Made by a program: the position numbers and the translations under genes. From assembly GCA_013359125.1 (NCBI GenBank), contig JABWCR010000003.1:124001-188000 (forward strand): DNA of 64,000 bases. Direction: 5' to 3'. Below, one piece after another: positions 61,046 through 64,000 of the stretch. Numbering within the stretch: the stretch's first letter is position 1; every line of letters begins with the position of its first letter. The notes under the pieces are model-generated. The model ran no database searches, was not told where the DNA came from, and worked only from the letters and a program-made list of their open reading frames with translations. Source of the DNA: Armatimonadota bacterium (lineage in GTDB: Bacteria; Armatimonadota; Fimbriimonadia; Fimbriimonadales; GBS-DC).

Positions 61046-63121
61046 GTGAAGGTCATTGTGCGTCCCTTGCCGCAGTCCTTGCGGGTCTCCATCAACGTAC
61101 TGGTTGCGGCGGGCGCTCGCCACTCTCCAGCGGGAGCGGCGCACTTGGCCGAGCACCTGCTCTTGGCCGATGCCGAGTTGGACGCGCGGTTGGAGTCTTG
61201 GGGCGGCACGGTGGACGCGGAGACCGGTTACTCGTTTACCCGCTACTATGCAACCGTTCGAAAGGAGCGCTGGCGGGATGCTCTGGAGGCGTTGTTGCGA
61301 GGGCTGAATCGGCTGGACGGAAGTCGGTTTGCTCGCGAAAGGGAGTTGATTCTGCGGGACGAGGCAGCCACCTATTGGTCCGATCCGTTGCGCTCGGCCT
61401 TTGATGCGGCAGTCGGCGCCATACTAACCAATGGGGCCGTTACCAGCTTGGTGGGGACCAGGGACGAGCGCCTGTCCCTTGAAGATGTCGCTCGGTTTCA
61501 TCGCCATGGCTACACGAAGGATCGGTTGTATGTCGCATTGGCAGGCGCGGTCGAGCCCCGAGAAGCAGAAGACATAGTTGCTCGAGCATCATGGCCGGCA
61601 ACGGGAGAACTCAAGCAGGTTGAGGGCGAACCTCGGCCTAAAATAGAGATCGACTCGACCGTTGTTCCATTCGAGGCGGCGATGACCGCGCTTCCTCTGG
61701 CAGAGACTCAATTTGTAGAACTGCTAATGCCGAAACTTATACAAATAGGCGGCTTGGGCGCTGAAACGCGGCTTATCGAAAGGCAACGATTCTTGGCAAT
61801 CTTTGGCGAGCGCGTGCCGGAGGGCTTAGGCGCCGTTACCAAGATCATTGAGGACGCCAGAGCCGAGTTCCGGCCCAAAGAGTCGGCTGAACAAGAACGA
61901 ACGATTTCAGCCGTAGCGCGAGAGGCTGTTTTCCAGTTAGCCTTCCCAGACACCCAGCCTCTGCCTTTTGGTTGGGTCAAAGTCGTTGCCAGGCTTGCGA
62001 AACCGCCGGTAGTTTCCATCCAAAAACCAACCATCAAGTTCCCTCCAATTACAACCCCAGCATTGAGGCAGCCCCAACCGCTCAAGATGCCCGAGCACAC
62101 CGTAACGCATCTTGAGTCGGGCATGAAGTTGATTCGCTCCGATAGCCCTGGACCAGTGAAGATGACGCTTAAGCTTCAGACCCCAATGGACGAGCCGCAC
62201 GATCCGCGTCTGCCCGATCTGATCGCTCGGTGCCTCTTCGCCGAGAGCCTGAACGAGACCTCGACCAGTTGGGCACGACGACTGGCTCGCACGGGCGCGC
62301 GATTCTGGGTATTGGCACAGCCCGACGGTTTGAGGCTAGAAGCCGTATCCGATCCAACCACCTGGCAGGAGGCGCTGGATGCCATGCTCGAGGCAGCCTT
62401 CCATGCCGATCTGCCGATGCCGCTGCTTCGCAAACAATGCGGAAATATCTGTAAACCGCCAACCGTAACCGATGCGATCCTGACCGCACAAATCGGCCGA
62501 CTCCGCGATCGGCGTCCAACAACTGCGCAACTCTCAGTCGCGCGCTTTTACTCAAAGTTCGCCGTACCGGCGCAGGCAACCCTCGCCCTAGTCGGTCGCA
62601 CGGACGAGCGTCAAATCGTGCAGATCGTTCGCCGATACGATCCTCGGCCGATGACACAGGCGAACCCTGCGCCCATAGAGTTCGATCCGGCGCCGCCCCC
62701 CTTTTCCTTATTCGCATTACGATACGAGGGCGATATCGATCCCATAATGCCCTATCTTCTTGGCCATGGTCGTGGCTGCCGTCTTTACCGCGTCTTGCGC
62801 GGCGCCTGCCAGATAGGCTACGCGATCGGCGCCGCACTACAGGGTTCTGCGCTCACCGTCTGGGCGCAAACCGGCCGCACCGATACAGACCTGACCGACG
62901 CGTTGCGATCCATCGTCGATTCCCTAACATCCAATCCTCCCAACCAAGCAGAACTGGATCGAGCGTTTTCGCTTCAGCAAGGCGATCTCGCAAACGCGCT
63001 CGACCAGTCGCCCGGCCATGTTCTAATCGAATGGCCGCGGTGGCAGACGAAAGTAAACCGTCCAGAGGAGATTGTCGACGCGACAAAGAAACTCCGGCAG
63101 CCCGAGGCGATTCGGCTGTAG
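61046..63121 (+). CDS. M16-family zinc metallopeptidase
   Basis: 691 residues, two M16 halves in one chain. The inverted zinc motif HLAEH is at residues 33-37, with a further Glu in ARERELILRDEAA (about 96-108), so the N-terminal half looks active. The second half (about 355-691, from HTVTHLESGMKLIRSD) is the usual inactive partner and ends with an FALRYEGDID... domain. No signal peptide is visible, so it is probably cytoplasmic and degrades peptides. The start is GTG at 61046, 6 bases after TATAAT. Confidence 0.88.
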   Translation: MKVIVRPLPQSLRVSINVLVAAGARHSPAGAAHLAEHLLLADAELDARLESWGGTVDAETGYSFTRYYATVRKERWRDALEALLRGLNRLDGSRFARERELILRDEAATYWSDPLRSAFDAAVGAILTNGAVTSLVGTRDERLSLEDVARFHRHGYTKDRLYVALAGAVEPREAEDIVARASWPATGELKQVEGEPRPKIEIDSTVVPFEAAMTALPLAETQFVELLMPKLIQIGGLGAETRLIERQRFLAIFGERVPEGLGAVTKIIEDARAEFRPKESAEQERTISAVAREAVFQLAFPDTQPLPFGWVKVVARLAKPPVVSIQKPTIKFPPITTPALRQPQPLKMPEHTVTHLESGMKLIRSDSPGPVKMTLKLQTPMDEPHDPRLPDLIARCLFAESLNETSTSWARRLARTGARFWVLAQPDGLRLEAVSDPTTWQEALDAMLEAAFHADLPMPLLRKQCGNICKPPTVTDAILTAQIGRLRDRRPTTAQLSVARFYSKFAVPAQATLALVGRTDERQIVQIVRRYDPRPMTQANPAPIEFDPAPPPFSLFALRYEGDIDPIMPYLLGHGRGCRLYRVLRGACQIGYAIGAALQGSALTVWAQTGRTDTDLTDALRSIVDSLTSNPPNQAELDRAFSLQQGDLANALDQSPGHVLIEWPRWQTKVNRPEEIVDATKKLRQPEAIRL

Positions 63122-63124
63122 CGG

Positions 63125-63526
63125 CTACTTGGCTTCTTTCGTAACTTTTCCGCCCTCGGTGGGAGAGGCGTCCAGTTCGTTCTTGAAAGTCAGTTCGCCC
63201 AGTTTCTTCTCTGTGTAAAAGCGCGCCGTAACGACCACCCTGTCGCCCTCTTTGATCTCTAGCTTGCCGCGAGAATAGACGTGCACCTTGTCGTCCTTCT
63301 CGGTCAGGTCGAAGGTTGTGTAATCGTTGCCCGCTTTGGAGGTTCTCAAGCGGAGGTTCTTCACGATGCCCGACGCCTTAACAAGTTTCTTGTCGAACTT
63401 GGCCGGCTCGTCGGCAATCTCGGCGACGGTCGCAACGATCGGCTTGGGCGGCGCTTTGGCGCCGTCTTGGACAAACGCCACGCCAAATGCGATAAATAGG
63501 GCAAACGCGATGCTGAAAGCTCTCAT
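63125..63526 (-). CDS. Exported OB-fold protein
   Basis: 133 residues. Signal peptide MRAFSIAFALFIAFGVAFVQD. The mature part resembles a small OB-fold: VKASGIVKNLRLRTSKAGNDYTTFDLTEKDDKVHVYSRGKLEIKEGDRVVVTARF. Similar folds bind nucleic acid or oligosaccharide, so the ligand is open. TGGAGGA precedes the ATG at 63526. It is convergent with the M16 gene (3 bases between) and downstream of a barrel gene on the same strand. Confidence 0.75.
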   Translation of the reverse strand: MRAFSIAFALFIAFGVAFVQDGAKAPPKPIVATVAEIADEPAKFDKKLVKASGIVKNLRLRTSKAGNDYTTFDLTEKDDKVHVYSRGKLEIKEGDRVVVTARFYTEKKLGELTFKNELDASPTEGGKVTKEAK

Positions 63527-63573
63527 GTTCTTGTCCTCCAGCTCAGAGTTCTAAACTATGGCGCGGTGTCCTG

Positions 63574-64000
63574 CTAGAACCTAAACGCCAGCTCCGCGTC
63601 CAACGTCCTCGCCCGATAGTTGTACCGCTGAAGCTCCGGATCGAAGTTTCGAAGCTCCCTCAACTTTCCGCTAAAGATCAGCGATATGTTCTCCGTGATC
63701 CGATACTCATAACCCAGATTCGCAAAGAAGTCGCGCGACCCCTGATAGCCTTGCGTGCGCGAGGTTCTCCAATCCATAAACACGTTCTGCCGAGGATTGA
63801 TCGCATATTCTAATCTGCCGCCCAGCGATCCAAGCTTCTGCCGGATCTCGCCTCGCTCGCCCAGCCCGTCTACGATCACGCTCGCCGTGTCCACCTGCTG
63901 AACGTCAAAACTCAATGTCCATCGCTTCCAAGGTCCGATTTGCAGCGTCGCGAAGAACATGTCGTTTTCGGAACTACCGCTGCCCGACAAAAATCCAACG
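63574..64000 (-). CDS. C-terminal part of an outer-membrane beta-barrel protein
   Basis: The gene runs off the end of the window; 142 codons are visible. Alternating hydrophobic and polar strands with aromatic belts (WTLSFDVQQVD, GGRLEYAINPRQNVFMDWRTSR, FFANLGYEYRITENISLIFSGKLREL) and a final Phe (ELAFRF) are typical of the last strands of an outer-membrane barrel. The family cannot be named from this part. Confidence 0.7.
   Translation of the reverse strand, partial: VGFLSGSGSSENDMFFATLQIGPWKRWTLSFDVQQVDTASVIVDGLGERGEIRQKLGSLGGRLEYAINPRQNVFMDWRTSRTQGYQGSRDFFANLGYEYRITENISLIFSGKLRELRNFDPELQRYNYRARTLDAELAFRF

Overview
This window is a gene-dense, GC-rich piece of a bacterial chromosome. The best-fitting lineage is the Armatimonadota, near Fimbriimonadia. 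That placement is inferred from gene content, not from a marker search. Three secreted proteins end in paired calcium-binding repeats of the form DVNxDGxVDDxDLAxVLxxFG. Several other large exported proteins carry the VGIGT repeat style common in that phylum. A Kdo-8-phosphate synthase, predicted outer-membrane barrels and a polysaccharide-export permease point to a two-membrane cell. I see no phage, insertion sequence, CRISPR array, rRNA or tRNA. The only clear defence or mobile-type locus is a type II restriction-modification pair at 21715-23576.

Layout. 1-2060: groES-groEL under a CIRCE operator. 2096-4735: a secreted dockerin-tagged protein and a twice-frameshifted exported gene. 4868-8421: lipoprotein, class II aldolase plus dehydrogenase, TPR protein. 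8547-14859: metG, a barrel protein, an AddB-like nuclease, ogt. 14383-18550 (minus): a compact operon of sugar-ABC ATPase, small membrane protein, FAD oxidoreductase, purD and ogt. 18613-21725: tgt, deoC, orphan MalG-type permease. 21715-23576: restriction-modification. 23621-28602: DUF1287 lipoprotein, a large exported protein, proS. 28776-33390: a small repeat protein, a LuxR-type HTH protein, dprA, an export permease, a glycosyltransferase and an FkbM methyltransferase. 33428-38497: subtilisin-like protease and a peptidase-S74-type protein. 38637-41626: LolD/FtsX-type ABC pair, sugar isomerase, small membrane protein. 41709-45323: kdsA, glycosyltransferase, HTH protein, queA. 45353-51005: MFS, membrane protein, parvulin, Gfo/Idh/MocA oxidoreductase, DoxX. 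51002-53785 (minus): hrcA, pabA/trpG, SGNH-type hydrolase. 53915-63121: alpha-2-macroglobulin, purB, M16 peptidase. 63125-64000: OB-fold protein and the end of a barrel protein.

How it works together. HrcA (52724-53785) is the expected repressor at the CIRCE site before groES, 52 kb away. QueA and Tgt both belong to the queuosine tRNA pathway. KdsA, two glycosyltransferases, FkbM, the ABC-2 permease and the Lol-like transporter serve the envelope. Sugar catabolism and transport genes are scattered singly rather than gathered in one cluster.

The most striking features are not protein families. First, twelve genes start 6-8 bases after a TATAAT-like box, so their mRNAs should be leaderless, while chaperonin and most exported-protein genes keep Shine-Dalgarno leaders. 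Second, a 56-base block (45 of 56 identical, no gaps) with a covarying hairpin lies directly after two unrelated stop codons, at 2128-2183 and 28603-28658. Third, genes are packed so tightly that convergent genes share stop codons, stop codons double as -10 boxes, and divergent genes fit two promoters into 34 bases.
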